Shown here: one piece after another, positions 49,978 through 59,124 of the stretch
Position numbering within the stretch: position 1 is the stretch's first letter
Layout of the letters: each line of letters opens with the position of its first letter
NCBI RefSeq assembly: GCF_018372875.1
Contig: NZ_JAHAIF010000003.1
Location: forward strand, 1 to 64,000
Direction of reading: 5' to 3'
Length of the DNA: 64,000 nucleotides
Origin: Clostridium sp.
GTDB lineage: Bacteria > Bacillota > Clostridia > Clostridiales > Clostridiaceae
Translations under genes and position numbers: made by a program
Notes under the pieces: model-generated
Told to the model about the DNA's origin: nothing
Databases searched by the model: none
The model's input: only the letters and a program-made list of their open reading frames with translations

Positions 49978-50533
49978 TGTCTTTTACCTCCTTTTTGGGT
50001 ATTGACCCTTTTGCTATTAAAAATAACATATATATAATTTGAGCTAGTGATAAGAAAATTATACTTTTTATATCAAAATTTACTATAAAGTCATCTTTAA
50101 ATTGAGGAGTAATAGGAAATTTAAATTTTTTCGATTTAAAAAGTACAGTTATTATTCTAAGTATTAAAGGCATTGTTGCAGAGATAGCTCCATATGATAT
50201 GGCAGTTTTAGCCGCATCATTTAAGGAGTATGAAAGAGAGCCTTCAAGCCTTAGTGTTGGTTTAAATTTATTCCTATCTAAAGCCTTAAGTATTTTTTTA
50301 GGATCAAAAGATCTTGTGAAAAAGAAATTTGAATTCTTTTTCTTTTTAGTTTCATTTACTTTTTTTTCATTGATTTTCTTCTTATTATTTTCTACCCAAT
50401 TTTCAGTATGATTTTTCAAAATTGTAAACTTATATAATTTAATATAATAATTTTCCTTACTGTAGCAAATATTAACTTTAATAGGAATAGGGAGCAATAA
50501 AATAAGAAGGATAATAATTAGAAAAATCTTCAT
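49970..50533 (-). CDS. DUF2953/YtfI-like membrane protein
   Basis: The 187-aa protein has an N-terminal membrane segment (about 2-22, IFLIIILLILLLPIPIKV), a Lys-rich middle and a C-terminal hydrophobic segment (about 160-178). This matches YtfI, which is commonly encoded upstream of ytfJ/gerW. ATG at 50533 follows GGAGTA on the minus strand; an upstream in-frame start at 50557 has no site. It overlaps gerW by eight bases. Confidence 0.8.
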   Translation of the reverse strand: MKIFLIIILLILLLPIPIKVNICYSKENYYIKLYKFTILKNHTENWVENNKKKINEKKVNETKKKKNSNFFFTRSFDPKKILKALDRNKFKPTLRLEGSLSYSLNDAAKTAISYGAISATMPLILRIITVLFKSKKFKFPITPQFKDDFIVNFDIKSIIFLSLAQIIYMLFLIAKGSIPKKEVKDNE

Positions 50534-50673
50534 AGTACTCCTCCAAACATATAACATTTATATTATTGCCTATTTAAACCAAAATAAACTTTTTATTTTT
50601 TTATGGTAATAGGTTTATTTTTTAGTTATTTAGACAAACTACACTTAGAAAAGAGAATTAGAGGGTGGTTTTG

Positions 50674-51534
50674 ATGAAACTTTATGCGAGAAAATTATCA
50701 ATATTATTAAGTACAGTATTATTAAGTTCTTTATTCATGCAAGTGAATGTATTTGCATCTCCAAAGGACAACTTTAGAGTAAGTGCAAGAAATGCAATTG
50801 CTATGGATAGAGAAAGCAAACAAATTCTATTCAATCAAAATGGATATGAATTAGTACCAATGGCAAGTACAACTAAAATATTAACTGCTTTAATTACCAT
50901 AGAAAGAGGAAACTTAGATGAAAAGTTTACTGTAAGTAAAAATGCAGCTTCTATAAGAGGCTCTAAGGTTGGGTATAAAGCAGGAGAGGAAATTGCCATA
51001 AAAGAATTATTATTTGGATTAATGTATAGGTCAGGTAATGATGCGGCAATTACCTTAGCAGAAGGAATTGGTGGATCAGTTGAAGGCTTTGCAGAAATTA
51101 TGAATCATTATGCAAAGAGCTTAGGTTTACTTGATTCCCATTTTGAATCTCCTCATGGCTTAGATTCAAGTGGCCACTATTCATCTGCATATGATTTAGC
51201 TGTTTTAACTGCAAAGGGTATGGAGTATGATATGTTTAGAGAAGTGGTTGGAACAAAGGAAATAAGAAAAGATACTTATGGCTTTTCAAGAGACTACAAT
51301 AATATAAATAAAATCCTTTGGAAAATCCCGGGAGCTAATGGAGTTAAGACTGGATATACTGGTCAAGCTGGAAAGTGTCTTGTATCATCGGTTAACCATG
51401 ATGGAAGAGATATAATTATAGTAGTTTTAAATTGTCCTGATAGATGGAATCAAACTGATAAGATTTATAAGCATATTGCTGAAAAGATGGCATTTCAAAG
51501 TGAGAATATGAAGGAGATGGTTATGACAGAATAG
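50674..51534 (+). CDS. Second D-alanyl-D-alanine carboxypeptidase
   Basis: The 286-aa PBP has a signal peptide (about 1-29) and motifs S65-K68 (STTK), S120-N122 (SGN) and K225-G227 (KTG). It lacks the long C-terminal beta domain seen in the protein at 46778, so it is the short DacB-like form found in spore formers. ATG 50674 follows GAGGGTGG. It is divergent from the ytfI-gerW pair across a 140-bp AT-rich region in which I see no clear promoter. Confidence 0.88.
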   Translation: MKLYARKLSILLSTVLLSSLFMQVNVFASPKDNFRVSARNAIAMDRESKQILFNQNGYELVPMASTTKILTALITIERGNLDEKFTVSKNAASIRGSKVGYKAGEEIAIKELLFGLMYRSGNDAAITLAEGIGGSVEGFAEIMNHYAKSLGLLDSHFESPHGLDSSGHYSSAYDLAVLTAKGMEYDMFREVVGTKEIRKDTYGFSRDYNNINKILWKIPGANGVKTGYTGQAGKCLVSSVNHDGRDIIIVVLNCPDRWNQTDKIYKHIAEKMAFQSENMKEMVMTE

Positions 51535-51606
51535 GATAAAGTTGGTTTGCTATTATTAGAGTTTTTTGATAATCTAAAAGTGAATAAAAATTAAAGGAGT
51601 AATGTT

Positions 51607-52272
51607 ATGGATAAAAAGAAAATTTTAAGCACTGTTGATCATACTTTGTTATCTCAAACAGCTACATGGGAAGATATTAAGAGAATTTGTGATGAAGGGA
51701 TGAAGTATGAAGTTGCTTCAATTTGTATTCCTCCATCTTATATAAGAGAAGCGAAAAATTATGTAGGAGATAAATTAGCTCTATGTACAGTAATAGGATT
51801 TCCTAATGGATATATGACAAAAGCTACAAAAATCTATGAAACAATGGATGCTATTGCAAATGGTGCTGATGAGATAGATATGGTTATTAACTTAGGCCAT
51901 GTAAAAGATAAGAAGTATGACCTAATTGAGGAAGAAATAAGGGAAATTAAGAAGGCTTGTGGTTCTAAAATACTTAAGGTTATAATTGAAACTTGTTTCT
52001 TAACTGAAGAAGAAAAGATTAATATGTGTAAGGTTGTAACAAATGCAGGTGCGGACTTCATTAAAACTTCAACTGGATTTGGAACAGGTGGAGCAACTAG
52101 AGAGGACATAGAACTTTTTGTTAAGCATGTTGGTCCAAATGTAAAGATTAAAGCAGCTGGAGGAGTAAGAGACTTAGCTACTACAGAAGATTTTATTAAC
52201 CTTGGTGTTTCAAGACTTGGAACAAGTTCAATTATAAAGATAATTAACAAAGAAGAAGTAACAGGATATTAA
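51607..52272 (+). CDS. deoC: Deoxyribose-phosphate aldolase
   Basis: Cleaves 2-deoxyribose 5-phosphate to glyceraldehyde 3-phosphate and acetaldehyde. It completes the path started by pdp and deoB. The 221-aa TIM barrel has the Schiff-base Lys K153 in FIKTSTGF, K182 in VKIKAAGG and D91 in [15 protein letters not shown] precedes the ATG. Confidence 0.96.
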   Translation: MDKKKILSTVDHTLLSQTATWEDIKRICDEGMKYEVASICIPPSYIREAKNYVGDKLALCTVIGFPNGYMTKATKIYETMDAIANGADEIDMVINLGHVKDKKYDLIEEEIREIKKACGSKILKVIIETCFLTEEEKINMCKVVTNAGADFIKTSTGFGTGGATREDIELFVKHVGPNVKIKAAGGVRDLATTEDFINLGVSRLGTSSIIKIINKEEVTGY

Positions 52273-52276
52273 TAAT

Positions 52277-52310
52277 AAAGAGCTGTTTTAATTAACAGCT
52301 CTTTTACTCA
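52277..52310. terminator. Bidirectional terminator between deoC and the oxidoreductase operon
   Basis: AAGAGCTGTT / AACAGCTCTT with an A-rich left and T-rich right flank serves deoC and the convergent flavoprotein gene. Confidence 0.85.
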
Positions 52311-52315
52311 TGATT

Positions 52316-53593
52316 TTAACAAAGTTTTGTATTAAATATATTATCTAAATTAAGTTTAGTTACTTTATTGTTGATTTCTTTTATATTAAGTGTATATAGT
52401 CCTAATTCTTGCATTCTCTTAAAGTAGCCAGCACCTGCAAAAGTATATCTTACCTTTCTTCCATCTCTAGTTTTAGATTGTTCATTTTCATATGAAATTA
52501 TATCTCCAATGGCAATTGAACTTGGAAGAATAAGAAGTGGCAATCCAAGGGCCAGTCTTACTGCATTGTGACCAGCTAGAGTTCCTGTGCATATAGCCTC
52601 GGTATGTCCAACGAAAAGACCACTTTTTTCTCCAGCGCAGAATAAATTATCCACTCCTTGAACCTTCATATCATTAGTTCTAGGAGCAACAGATAGATAT
52701 CTCATTGAGTTACCTTTACTACCTGCATATGGATCTACATACTTAGCATGTTCTAGTCCAGGTATCTTTCTTAATTTTTCTAAAGGATAATAAGTTGTCA
52801 TTAATTTTGCATGTCCTGTGTCTAGAAGTACTACATTTTCAGCAAATTCTTTCAAGGCGTATTGTTGGCAAACCTTTGTATCTAATTTACCGTAGTTAAC
52901 ATCTTCAGTAGGAACCTTTAAAACAATAACACCTTTTTCAGTTAATTCCTTATTAATTTCATCGGATAGACTTTCTTTTGCTAATTTACAAGAACCTGAC
53001 ATAGCACCTAAAGCGTCTTCGGCTCTTTCTCCTTGAATATCAGGAACACCACATCTTTCACTTATTGAAATTCTAGGTCCAAATGAAGGACATCTTAAAA
53101 TACACATTGAGCATCCATTTCCATATCTTAAGCAGTTTCCCATAGGGCCTGTAGTTCCTGTTGTTTCAATAAAAATATCCCCATCCACAAAGCTATCATC
53201 AGCTAAGTATAAACCTTTTATCTTATGTCCATCAAATTCAACATCTCTAACCCTTTTCTCCATGTGAATTATTATTCCTAAAGATTTAATATGGTCTCTT
53301 ACAGCACCTTCTATCCTGTTAACGTCATAAAGGCTTGCATGTTTATGTCCTGGAAAATCTATGCCTTTATGTCTTGAGTTTGCATCAGTAATATTAATTA
53401 AATCTCCACCACCTAAAGCAATTAGTTCTTCAGATGCAGTATATCTTCCATTGTTTCTCATTATGCCGCCAACATTTCCAAGTCCAAGCAATAAATCTGT
53501 TTTTTCATATATATGAACTTCTGCTCCAGCTTTTTTTGCACTAATAGCAGCTGCACATCCTGCCCAGCCACCGCCAATAATGATAATCTTCAT
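52316..53593 (-). CDS. FAD-dependent oxidoreductase (GidA/TrmFO-like fold)
   Basis: The 425-aa flavoprotein has an N-terminal Rossmann FAD motif GGGWAGCAAAISAKKAGAEVHIYEK. A Cys-containing segment GNGCSMCILRCPSFGPRISISERCG (about 158-185) follows. The C-terminal block LFCAGEKSGLFVGHTEAICTGTLAGHNAVRLALG resembles the GidA/TrmFO superfamily. It overlaps the preceding gene by four bases (ATGA), so both are translated together. The substrate is unknown; the CxxC..C segment suggests electron exchange with the partner. Confidence 0.8.
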   Translation of the reverse strand: MKIIIIGGGWAGCAAAISAKKAGAEVHIYEKTDLLLGLGNVGGIMRNNGRYTASEELIALGGGDLINITDANSRHKGIDFPGHKHASLYDVNRIEGAVRDHIKSLGIIIHMEKRVRDVEFDGHKIKGLYLADDSFVDGDIFIETTGTTGPMGNCLRYGNGCSMCILRCPSFGPRISISERCGVPDIQGERAEDALGAMSGSCKLAKESLSDEINKELTEKGVIVLKVPTEDVNYGKLDTKVCQQYALKEFAENVVLLDTGHAKLMTTYYPLEKLRKIPGLEHAKYVDPYAGSKGNSMRYLSVAPRTNDMKVQGVDNLFCAGEKSGLFVGHTEAICTGTLAGHNAVRLALGLPLLILPSSIAIGDIISYENEQSKTRDGRKVRYTFAGAGYFKRMQELGLYTLNIKEINNKVTKLNLDNIFNTKLC

Positions 53594-54582
53594 ATAAACC
53601 TTCTCCCCTCAAAAATATTTCTTGGATCTGATTGCAATTTACAGAACCTCTTAACTCTATGTCCTGAAAATCTAGCAGTACAAGCACCACAGATTCCTTC
53701 ACCACAACACATTTTAAAATTATTACAGCATGAAAGTGTAATATCAGTTCTTTCAAGTTCATCTAAATATTCAATTACTGAATAAGTTAAAATATCTGCA
53801 CCTGCTAAGTGAATATGACTTATATTCTTATCTTGGATAGATTGGGAAATAATAAATTTACCTTCATCTGATAATTTACCTTTGTTAAGTAAGCTAGTTT
53901 CCTTAGGAAAGATATTAAACTTATCTAAATATTTGCTTGCAAAAATATTCTTGAAAGGAGCCTTATCAATAAAAACGTCAACTTCATTATTTGAGGTTAC
54001 AAGCTTTCTTATGACAGGCATCATTGGAGCCATTCCAATACCCCTTGCTAAAACTAAGCAACTTTGTTTTTTCTGTTTTGAGATATTATCAAAACCAAAA
54101 ACTCCATTCCAATAAGGACCTCTAATTACTATTTCTTGTCCAACTTTTGTTTCTTTTATTTTCTTTGTTTTAATTCCTCTGACTTCAATTACAATTGTAA
54201 TAATATCTGTTTCTACATCAGATTCCATAATGGATATTGGAACATCGAAGAAATTATTCTCATCTGTCCTAATAAAAATATAGCTACCAGGTTTAACTAG
54301 ATATATTGCTAGTTTATGAGGTGCTATAAATTTAATCATAATTACTCCTTCATCTATTTCTTCTGCAAATGTCACTTCACAATTGTATGTTTTTCTTCCT
54401 TCTTTAGCCTTCATTCCATTATTAAAAAGTTCTTGATAAACACAGACACCTTTCCAATTTACACAATCACAAAAGCATTCGCCTTGAAGTTGTGAACACA
54501 TAATACATTCTCCTGATTCTGCCAGATGACAAGGACAATATTCAGTGCCACAATCTATACAGTCCATTCTTTCTTTTATCAT
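53590..54582 (-). CDS. Ferredoxin-reductase-like iron-sulfur flavoprotein
   Basis: The 330-aa protein has a Cys-rich N terminus (residues 7-50, at least nine Cys). An FAD-binding barrel (about 65-165), an NAD-binding domain (about 165-270; CLVLARGIGMAPMMPVI) and a C-terminal 2Fe-2S site CCGEGICGAC follow. This is the architecture of PyrK/SudB-type electron-transfer subunits. AAAGGAG precedes the ATG on the minus strand. Together with the downstream flavoprotein it forms a two-subunit NAD(P)H-linked oxidoreductase; the acceptor is not evident. Confidence 0.8.
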   Translation of the reverse strand: MIKERMDCIDCGTEYCPCHLAESGECIMCSQLQGECFCDCVNWKGVCVYQELFNNGMKAKEGRKTYNCEVTFAEEIDEGVIMIKFIAPHKLAIYLVKPGSYIFIRTDENNFFDVPISIMESDVETDIITIVIEVRGIKTKKIKETKVGQEIVIRGPYWNGVFGFDNISKQKKQSCLVLARGIGMAPMMPVIRKLVTSNNEVDVFIDKAPFKNIFASKYLDKFNIFPKETSLLNKGKLSDEGKFIISQSIQDKNISHIHLAGADILTYSVIEYLDELERTDITLSCCNNFKMCCGEGICGACTARFSGHRVKRFCKLQSDPRNIFEGRRFI

Positions 54583-54863
54583 TAAGCACTCCTTTTATAA
54601 AGAAAATTACTTCTTATACTAAGGTATTTTCTGTGGAATATTTTGTTACACTGTTAATGTTTAATTCATAAAAGTAGAACAAAGTTAATTTTTTTAGTGA
54701 GTATATTTTTGTGGAGGAGAGGAGAAGGAGAGATATCTTGAAAGTATGTACTTTTCTCCAAAAGATATTACAGATAATTTTAAATATAATATAAATGAAG
54801 TTGTATTCGAATTATGGTTATATCTATATGTATTTGCTTTATAAGTAGTCTTATAAATACATA
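54583..54863. other. Intergenic region with one possible 32-codon ORF
   Basis: This 281-bp region separates the oxidoreductase operon from the ROK gene. The only coding candidate is ATG 54746 to TAA 54844 (32 aa, hydrophobic C-terminal half), downstream of GGAGAAGGAG at about 54721-54730, which is a bit far. Otherwise I see no conserved signal. Confidence 0.3.
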
Positions 54864-54888
54864 GAAAACCACCCGTTTTACGGGTGGC
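54864..54888 (-). terminator. Terminator of the ROK gene
   Basis: CCACCCG / CGGGTGG forms a GC-rich stem. On the minus strand it is followed by TTTTCT. Confidence 0.8.
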
Positions 54889-54892
54889 CTAA

Positions 54893-56080
54893 TTATTTAA
54901 CAAGTAGTTCATTTATACAAAGAGTGGAAGCAGCTAAAGCACCAGTATAATTATAATAATTCTTAATTATAACATTTTTATTGTTCTGTAATCCTAGTAA
55001 ATTTAATTCTTTATCTAAGTATTCTTTTAATAAATTTGATAATAAAGGTTCTTTAAATAATTCTCCATGAATAATAATTTTATTTGAATCAATCATCATA
55101 GATAAATTATTAAGTGTAATTGCAAGATATTTAATTGCAGAATGAAGTATATGTATTATACCTTCATCACCTAATAGATAAGCTTTTAATATAGTATCTA
55201 TTGTTATTTTATCCTTTTCACTAATCAATTGTTTTAGATAGGTACTTTCTGAGTTGTCAAAAATAATCTGAGCTTTCTTTATTATCCAAGCTTCACTTGC
55301 ATAAGTTTGAAGACAGCCTCTCTTACCACATTCACATAGTTCTCCGTCAGGATGAACAACTATATGTCCGATTTCTCCAACAAGATAATTGTTTTTAGCA
55401 TATAGTTCACCATTATACATGTATGAACAAAACATTCCTCTACCTACATGGAAAAATATAAAATTATCATCATTACCATTATTAAATAGTAATCTTTCTG
55501 CTAAAGTCATGCATTTAACGTTATTTTCAAAAAAGATTGGTAATTGAATATTATCTATTAAGGTTTTTATATTAAAGTTTTTCCAAAATGCATTATTAGT
55601 AATAATGGATTTATTTTCATCATGGAAGTGACCTGGAATTGCTATTCCAATCCCTTTTGGGTTATATTCGGTACAAGATTCTATGAATTCTTGTAATTTA
55701 TTAATATAAAAATGTTCGCTTAAAGTGTTGTTTAAATCGTAGTGGCTTAATACAAATGATTTTTCTTTAATAATTTTACCTGTATTGTCTGTTAGACAGA
55801 AAGATATATATTTTTGAGATAATTCACTTCCTATGTAAAAACTATGATTAGGAGAAATGTCTAGTAGTATTTTTTTTCTCCCAGACTTACCTTGTTGGGG
55901 AATAGCTTCTCCAATTTCATGAATAAGCTTTTGGTTGATCATTTCCCCAGTAATTTCACTAACAGTTGCAGGAGTTATGTTAGTTTCTTTTGAAATATCT
56001 ATTCTAGAGATAGGTCCTTTAGAATAAATTTTATCTAAAATTTTAAATCTTATGTTTTTTTGTGTTTTAGTAATTTTCAT
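54893..56080 (-). CDS. ROK-family transcriptional regulator (NagC/XylR type)
   Basis: A sugar-responsive repressor. The 395-aa protein has an N-terminal winged HTH (about 10-60; GPISRIDISKETNITPATVSEITGEMI), an ATPase-fold sugar-sensing ROK domain (about 75-390) and the zinc signature CECGKRGCLQ (about 243-252). AAAGGAAG precedes the ATG on the minus strand. It is divergent from a PTS EIIC gene across a 226-bp region with two palindromes, so it most likely represses that operon. Confidence 0.92.
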   Translation of the reverse strand: MKITKTQKNIRFKILDKIYSKGPISRIDISKETNITPATVSEITGEMINQKLIHEIGEAIPQQGKSGRKKILLDISPNHSFYIGSELSQKYISFCLTDNTGKIIKEKSFVLSHYDLNNTLSEHFYINKLQEFIESCTEYNPKGIGIAIPGHFHDENKSIITNNAFWKNFNIKTLIDNIQLPIFFENNVKCMTLAERLLFNNGNDDNFIFFHVGRGMFCSYMYNGELYAKNNYLVGEIGHIVVHPDGELCECGKRGCLQTYASEAWIIKKAQIIFDNSESTYLKQLISEKDKITIDTILKAYLLGDEGIIHILHSAIKYLAITLNNLSMMIDSNKIIIHGELFKEPLLSNLLKEYLDKELNLLGLQNNKNVIIKNYYNYTGALAASTLCINELLVK

Positions 56081-56095
56081 AATTGTCTTCCTTTC

Positions 56096-56227
56096 AATAT
56101 TAATATTGCTATTAATATTAGTATATATTAATTATAATTTATAAACAACTATACCTATAAATTTAAAAATATTGTTGACAAATTATAACGTATAATATAT
56201 TATTTAGGTAATAAATAATTATTTATT
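56096..56227. promoter_or_regulatory. Divergent promoter with two ROK-type operators
   Basis: Operator 1 is AATATTAAT-N6-ATTAATATT (56096-56119), near the ROK start. The EIIC promoter is TTGACA (56175-56180), 17 bp, TATTAT (56198-56203). Operator 2, the perfect 18-bp palindrome AATAAATAATTATTTATT (56210-56227), covers the transcription start. The layout fits looping repression by the ROK protein. Confidence 0.6.
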
Positions 56228-56306
56228 ATTAATGCACTAAATGAAAATGTTTAAATATAATTAATAAATTATATTTTCTAATTAATTAAAAGAGGGAGAG
56301 GTTAAT

Positions 56307-57602
56307 ATGAAAAATTTTAGTGAATTTTTAGAAGAAAAGTTGATGCCTATAGCATCGAAATTAGGTTCAAACAAAGTACTTATCTCAATACGTGATGGTA
56401 TTACATTAAGTATGCCTTTAATTATCATTGGTTCTTTATTTATGATTATAGCAAGTTTTCCAGTAAAGGCTTGGACTGATTGGTTAACGTCTATAGGTAT
56501 TGATGCTTATTTATGGAAGGGTGTTGATAGTAGTTTTGGATTAATGGGGTTAGTTGCAAGTTTTGGTATTGCTAATAGCTTAGCACGTCAATATGATGTT
56601 GATGGTGTTTCGGCAGGAATTATATCTCTTTCTTCTTTTGTTGTTGTAACACCTTTTGTAAGTGGTGAAGCAGGAGCAGGAATCCCAGTAGGATTTATGG
56701 GAAGTAAAGGCTTATTTGTGGCTATGATTGTGGGTATTATTTCATCTTTAATTTTTAAGTGGTTCATAAAAAAGGATATACAAATAAAGTTACCAGATGC
56801 AGTTCCACCTGCAGTTGCAAGAAGTTTTAGTGCCTTAATTCCAGGTGCGGTTATTATAACATTATGGTTAGTTGTTCTTGGAGTTATGGATAAAGCTAGT
56901 ATTGGAAATATACATGATTTACTTTTAAAGGTTTTAGGAGGTCCATTAGGATTACTTGGTAACAACATTTTTGGAACAATTATCGCAATATTCTTAAATA
57001 GTTTATTCTGGATGGTTGGTATTCATGGTGGTAATATTGTAAATAGTATTCTTAAGCCAATTTGGCTTATGAATTCAGATGCAAACCGTCTAATATTCCA
57101 AGCTGATGCTACTGCAAAATTACCTAATATTATTACAGAACCATTTATGGATAACTTTGTATATATCGGTGGTGGGGGAGCTACTTTAGGTTTAGTAATA
57201 GTTATTGCTATTGTAGCAAGACGTAAGAGAGCTAGCCAAATTAGTAAGATGATGGCACCATTAACATTAACACCTGGTATCTTTAATATTAATGAGCCAG
57301 CTATGTTTGGATTACCAATAGTAATGAATTTCTCTTTATTAATACCATTTATTTTAGCACCAATAGCTAATGCAGTAATTTCATATACAGCAATGGCTTC
57401 AGGATTAGTTGCTACTACCACAGGTATTGCTGTTTCGTGGACAATGCCACCAATTATTAGTGGATTCCTTACAACTGGAGGACATATAAGCGGTTCTATT
57501 TTACAAATAGTATTAATACTTGTTGATATAGCAATTTATTGGTTCTTCTACCAAGGTGTTGAAAAGAAGAATTTAGAGTTAGAAGCAGCTGAAATAAATT
57601 AA
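56307..57602 (+). CDS. PTS EIIC, lactose/cellobiose family
   Basis: The membrane transporter subunit of a phosphotransferase system. The 431-aa protein has about ten membrane segments and the family motifs VLISIRDGITLSMPLIIIGS (about 24-43), NSLFWMVGIHGGNIV (about 231-245) and FNINEPAMFGLPIVMN (about 330-345). GGGAGAGG precedes the ATG. No EIIA or EIIB gene is adjacent, so it must borrow partners encoded elsewhere. The substrate is probably a beta-linked disaccharide or amino-sugar dimer. Confidence 0.92.
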   Translation: MKNFSEFLEEKLMPIASKLGSNKVLISIRDGITLSMPLIIIGSLFMIIASFPVKAWTDWLTSIGIDAYLWKGVDSSFGLMGLVASFGIANSLARQYDVDGVSAGIISLSSFVVVTPFVSGEAGAGIPVGFMGSKGLFVAMIVGIISSLIFKWFIKKDIQIKLPDAVPPAVARSFSALIPGAVIITLWLVVLGVMDKASIGNIHDLLLKVLGGPLGLLGNNIFGTIIAIFLNSLFWMVGIHGGNIVNSILKPIWLMNSDANRLIFQADATAKLPNIITEPFMDNFVYIGGGGATLGLVIVIAIVARRKRASQISKMMAPLTLTPGIFNINEPAMFGLPIVMNFSLLIPFILAPIANAVISYTAMASGLVATTTGIAVSWTMPPIISGFLTTGGHISGSILQIVLILVDIAIYWFFYQGVEKKNLELEAAEIN

Positions 57603-57649
57603 GTTAAAATAAATGCAGTTGATTTAGATAAAGTTTTGGAGGAATAGTT

Positions 57650-58549
57650 ATGGGTAAAAGATTAATTAGTGCAAATGCTTCAGAAATATTAGGAATGAAC
57701 GCAGAAGAGTTAAAGCAAAGTATTAAAGCAAGTGAAGGAAGAGTTATTCTTTCAGAAAATGTAGCAACAAGGGAATCATTTATAGGAGATATTACCAATT
57801 CAGAAATTGCTAGAGCTTTTGGAGCAGATTTAATTCTTCTTAATGGAGTAGATGTTTTAAAACCATATATCTTTGGTTTGGAAGTTAAGGAAGAATCCTT
57901 TGTAAAGGAACTACAAAATTTAGTGGGACGTCCTATAGGTGTGAACTTAGAGCCAGTAGATTTAGAGGCAAATATGGCGGAGGATCGTTTAACAATCAGT
58001 AAGGGGAGACAAGCTAATCTTGAGACAATTAAAGAGATTGAAAGACTAGGAATGAATTTTGTTTGCTTTACTGGAAATCCTGGTACAGGTGTAACAAATA
58101 CAGAAATTGAAAAGACAATTAGGTTGGCAAAAAAATATTTCTCTGGGTTGATTATTGCAGGTAAGATGCATGGTGCTGGTGTTGATGAACCAGTTGCTGA
58201 TATGAAAGCTATTGAGTCCTTTATTGAGGCAGGAGCAGATGTTATTTTGGTTCCAGCAGTTGGAACAGTACCTGGTTTTGATGAAAGTGAATTAAAAGAA
58301 GTGGTTAAATTAGCACATAGTAAAGGTGCACTTGTATTAAGTGCAATTGGAACTAGCCAAGAAAGCTCTGATGAGGATACTGTTAAGCAAATTGCTATTA
58401 GTAATAAGATTTGTGGGGTAGACATTCAACATATTGGAGATGCAGGCTATGGTGGAGTTGCACCTTATGAGAATATTTTTGCTATGAGCAAGGCTATTCG
58501 TGGTGTTCGTCATACTGTATCAATGATTGCACGTTCAATAAATCGTTAA
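57650..58549 (+). CDS. PTS-associated TIM-barrel protein of unknown function
   Basis: The 299-aa protein looks like an alpha/beta barrel: alternating strands such as GADLILLNGVDV, GRPIGVNLEPVD, MNFVCFTGNPGTG, SGLIIAGKMHGAG, ADVILVPAVGTVPGFD and CGVDIQHIGDAGYGG. I believe it belongs to the group called DUF7916, which accompanies PTS genes. GGAGG precedes its ATG, 47 bp after the EIIC gene, so it is in the ROK-controlled operon. A hydrolase or aldolase acting on the imported sugar phosphate is possible but unproven. Confidence 0.75.
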   Translation: MGKRLISANASEILGMNAEELKQSIKASEGRVILSENVATRESFIGDITNSEIARAFGADLILLNGVDVLKPYIFGLEVKEESFVKELQNLVGRPIGVNLEPVDLEANMAEDRLTISKGRQANLETIKEIERLGMNFVCFTGNPGTGVTNTEIEKTIRLAKKYFSGLIIAGKMHGAGVDEPVADMKAIESFIEAGADVILVPAVGTVPGFDESELKEVVKLAHSKGALVLSAIGTSQESSDEDTVKQIAISNKICGVDIQHIGDAGYGGVAPYENIFAMSKAIRGVRHTVSMIARSINR

Positions 58550-58702
58550 TTAAATAAATATTTGTATATTGTTATAAATACATAAATATAAAAATATATA
58601 AATATATAGTTAAAATGGTGATTCTCAGGACTTTTTTGAGATGAGTTCTAAAATTCATTTGGTTATTTAAAAGGATTTAAATTTTAAATTAGGATACAAA
58701 AA

Positions 58703-58735
58703 TAGAGGATAGGTAATTAGCTATCCTCTTACTTT
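58703..58735. terminator. Bidirectional terminator
   Basis: AGAGGATAG (58704-58712) / CTATCCTCT (58721-58729) lies between the TIM-barrel gene and the convergent TM2 gene. Positions 58550-58700 are AT-rich with no other signal. Confidence 0.8.
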
Positions 58736-58740
58736 TGTAA

Positions 58741-58986
58741 TTAAGGAGTGTATACATATGGTGTAAATAAAATATAAGTTATAGTATCTTTGAGCCAGCC
58801 GAATCCAAACAAACCAGCAGTACAAGCATAAAGAACAGCTATGGTAGGTTTGCCTTCATAAAATTTATGTGCTCCTAAGAAACCAAGGAATAGGCAAAGT
58901 AAAATAGCGGTCCATTTACTTTTTTCTTTTTTAGGTAATTTATTATATTCTTCATAAGGCTCTCTTAATATATCTATAATTTTCAT
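58741..58986 (-). CDS. TM2-domain membrane protein
   Basis: The 81-aa protein has two membrane helices (about 26-43 and 49-72) joined by a short turn, with the TM2 pattern LCLFLGFLGAHKFYEGK..GLFGFGW. GGAGG precedes the ATG on the minus strand. It lies downstream of the TPM/zinc-ribbon genes on the same strand, but a terminator intervenes. Function is unknown. Confidence 0.85.
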   Translation of the reverse strand: MKIIDILREPYEEYNKLPKKEKSKWTAILLCLFLGFLGAHKFYEGKPTIAVLYACTAGLFGFGWLKDTITYILFTPYVYTP

Positions 58987-59053
58987 ATGTATCCTCCAAT
59001 CTAAAATACTATTTGCTTATATTATACACCATTAATTGTAAATTTATAAAAAT

Positions 59054-59102
59054 AAAAAAAGGAAAGTAGATAGAATAAGTTTATAAAACTATCTGCTTTC
59101 CA
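59054..59102 (-). terminator. Terminator of the TPM gene (minus strand)
   Basis: GGAAAGTAGATAG / CTATCTGCTTTCC forms a 13-bp stem with one wobble. On the minus strand it is followed by a T run. Confidence 0.8.
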
Positions 59103-59124
59103 TATATTATTTGTGAAATTAATT

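Noticed and set aside
57604..58425. Long minus-strand frame (about 273 codons) opposite the TIM-barrel gene
   Set aside because: It is a shadow of the plus-strand gene: no minus-strand ribosome binding site and an unnatural Ser/Pro-rich translation.
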